Positions 62,446 to 64,000 of a stretch of 64,000 nucleotides of DNA are shown here, one piece after another; position 1 is the first letter of the stretch, and each line of letters opens with the position of its first letter. The notes under the pieces were generated by a model. That model had not been told where the DNA came from. It did no database searches and saw only the letters and a program-made list of their open reading frames with translations. Location: positions 4,216,001 to 4,280,000 of the forward strand of contig JAMPIQ010000002.1 in assembly GCA_024699855.1 (NCBI GenBank). The letters are read 5' to 3'. Made by a program: the position numbers and the translations under genes. This DNA is from Aphelenchoides besseyi. Lineage: Eukaryota; Nematoda; Chromadorea; Rhabditida; Aphelenchoididae.

Positions 62446-64000
62446 TCAGTTGGATGAACCGCCACTCGTATTTGACATGTTGGCGGCGTTTGTGGTCGTT
62501 GGTGTTGTGCCCGAAGCCGGCGATCCAACCTGTTGATTTGGAGTGCCGCCTGTGATTCCACCGGCAACCTTTTTGCCCGAACTGGGCGATCGATCACCAC
62601 TACCACTGGCCGTCGCCATTTCAGCTCGACGATCTCCTGGTTGAAGAAAAGAAGTCATCGGTGTTTTGGACAGAATCTAAGCCACAATTACAGTTTATGT
62701 TGACTATCAACTCTCAAACCTGTGGTGGCGTTTTCGGCGGTTCTTTTATGTCGAGAGCATTCAGTCGTTTCCATAGCTCCTCTCGATCGCGTTCTTTTCG
62801 TTTCTCTCTTAAAGCACGTAATCAGAATGGAATCATAGTCGAAAGCTCACTTTTGTTTTTCCATCTTGTAATTCGCAGTCAATTCGTCGAAAAGTTTACC
62901 GTTCATTTCCATGAATGTTTTAAGTACGTTGTAGACAAGGGCAACAATCGTTTGGTTCCAATGCTCACGACTGATTTTATACAACGGCGGAAACATGATG
63001 GGCATGACCTGAGCACTGGTCTCCTCAATCATCGAGAGAATGTACTCATTGTTCCAGAAGTAGAGGGCACGTTCGGCAACCTAAACGCCAGACTGAAAAC
63101 AATGAAAACAGTGATGGCCAACTTGAAAATGCGGACTGGAAACACATTTGGCAAGCTGCTTGAAAAGAGGGTCGATGATCTTCTTGAATTGTTCCGGCTC
63201 AATGATGTCCAGAATTTCTTCTACTTCTCCAAGAAACATGACTTCTTTCGAACTGCAAGTTCGCGGCCAAAATTTGAGCAATGCATCGAAGACCTGAGGA
63301 GTGAGTGTTGAATCCTTTTCGATAAATTGCACTACGCAATAAGCGAGCTAGAACAACCGGGTCATACAAACAATGAGCAATTCTAACCGACCTGTGCATG
63401 ATAAAGACTCAAACAACGTGGTTTGTGAAGAGGCAATAGCACCTTGACAAGAAAAACTTTGTGCTCTTGTTTTAACGGTAGCGCGAAACCATTGATGATA
63501 CTGAAACCGACGGATATTAAGATTTCGTCGAAGACAACAAACCTTCCGAGAATTTCCAACAATTCACCAACACCATTGAACGAGTCAGTTTCGAAAACGA
63601 ATCTTAAAGTGGTCGTTAACAAACGAAGATTTCTGAGCAACATACGATAAGAACATGTTGTTGATTTGTTTGCGAATGAATGCTCGAAGACCCAAAAACT
63701 TTCCGTAGATACGATGCAAAATCGTCTTCAAAAAATCGCGTTCGCGTGGATCTTCAGAATCGAACAATTCTAACAGCTAAACCACCAGAATAAAGTCAAG
63801 AATGAATGTTGAAAGGAACTCACGTTCAACACGAATCGTTGATCGATGTACTTCTTGCCGATCGTCGCTTGAAAGTCGCCAGATTCCAAAAATCGCAAAA
63901 AGAATTCGTAGACCAACTGCAATCGATTTGATTACAACGATCTGTTTTCATTGTCAGACCTGTAAATGTGGCCAAGAGACTTCCAACGTGGGTTCGTCTT
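62446..64000 (-). CDS. PP2A regulatory subunit B56 family, C-terminal part (runs off the window)
   Basis: Minus exons read from the right edge: [164 protein letters not shown] and [20 protein letters not shown]. The acidic-basic tail ([20 protein letters not shown]) is followed by a Ser/Gly/Thr-rich end that stops at 62446. These are the B56 pseudo-HEAT repeats that dock LxxIxE motifs and direct PP2A. The N-terminus lies beyond base 64000. The glycine-serine tail is longer than in vertebrate gamma and delta forms. Confidence 0.94.

Overview
The window looks like nuclear DNA of a small, gene-dense animal, most likely a nematode or a close ecdysozoan relative. Coding regions are cut into many exons by very short introns (mostly 37-60 nt) that start GT(A/G)AG and end TTTCAG, TTTTAG or TTTAAG. 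The recognisable proteins are metazoan: proprotein convertase 2, a Crumbs tail, a WSC-containing xylosyltransferase, condensin II G2, COP9 subunit 1, PHF14 and a KLF. Codon phase was checked through every junction for the models whose evidence lists exons; these join without an internal stop. There is no prokaryotic signature, CRISPR array or operon-like RBS pattern. Species cannot be fixed from sequence alone.

Layout: 0.1-0.4 kb metallothionein. 1.4-6.7 kb is a transposon-rich stretch (a decayed mariner, a 651-bp mariner deletion derivative and a Tc1-like element with a spliced transposase) plus a broken gene. 6.8-8.9 kb holds a 12-exon secreted protein built from five cysteine modules, with no family I recognise. 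10.4-14.3 kb is a class I alpha-mannosidase with one giant intron that carries a duplicate of the gene's own 5' region and an antisense coding fragment. 14.7-18 kb has an acidic CaaX protein, TAF12 and an Atg8/LC3. 18.6-21.5 kb has a truncated GPCR and an unknown minus-strand gene. 21.7-25 kb is PHF14 flanked by two copies of a 771-bp repeat, so it lies inside a partial head-to-tail array. 25.3-30 kb has SDHAF3, a beta-lactamase-fold enzyme and CSN1. 31.6-34.8 kb is PC2.

The second half: 36-39 kb has a RanBD protein, a coatomer-delta fragment and a very short Crumbs. 39.4-41.1 kb is a 1.69-kb mariner with 237-bp inverted repeats. 41.7-42.3 kb is an unrecognised gene. 45.8-49.3 kb has a KLF with a 12-nt micro-exon, converging on 2-aminoethanethiol dioxygenase. 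49.7-52.7 kb is the xylosyltransferase. 53.1-57.5 kb has condensin II G2 and mitochondrial ribosomal protein S33. 58.7-60.9 kb has GDP-mannose 4,6-dehydratase and a small membrane protein. 62.4-64 kb is the C-terminal part of a PP2A B56 subunit that runs off the right edge.

Most neighbours are unrelated housekeeping genes, so no operon-like pathway is evident. Three genes share secretory-pathway glycosylation themes (GH47 mannosidase, peptide xylosyltransferase, GMD) but are not adjacent. The most interesting signals are the five-module secreted protein, the PHF14 array, the LC3 that ends on glycine, the Crumbs reduced to membrane span plus tail, and the self-duplication inside the mannosidase intron.
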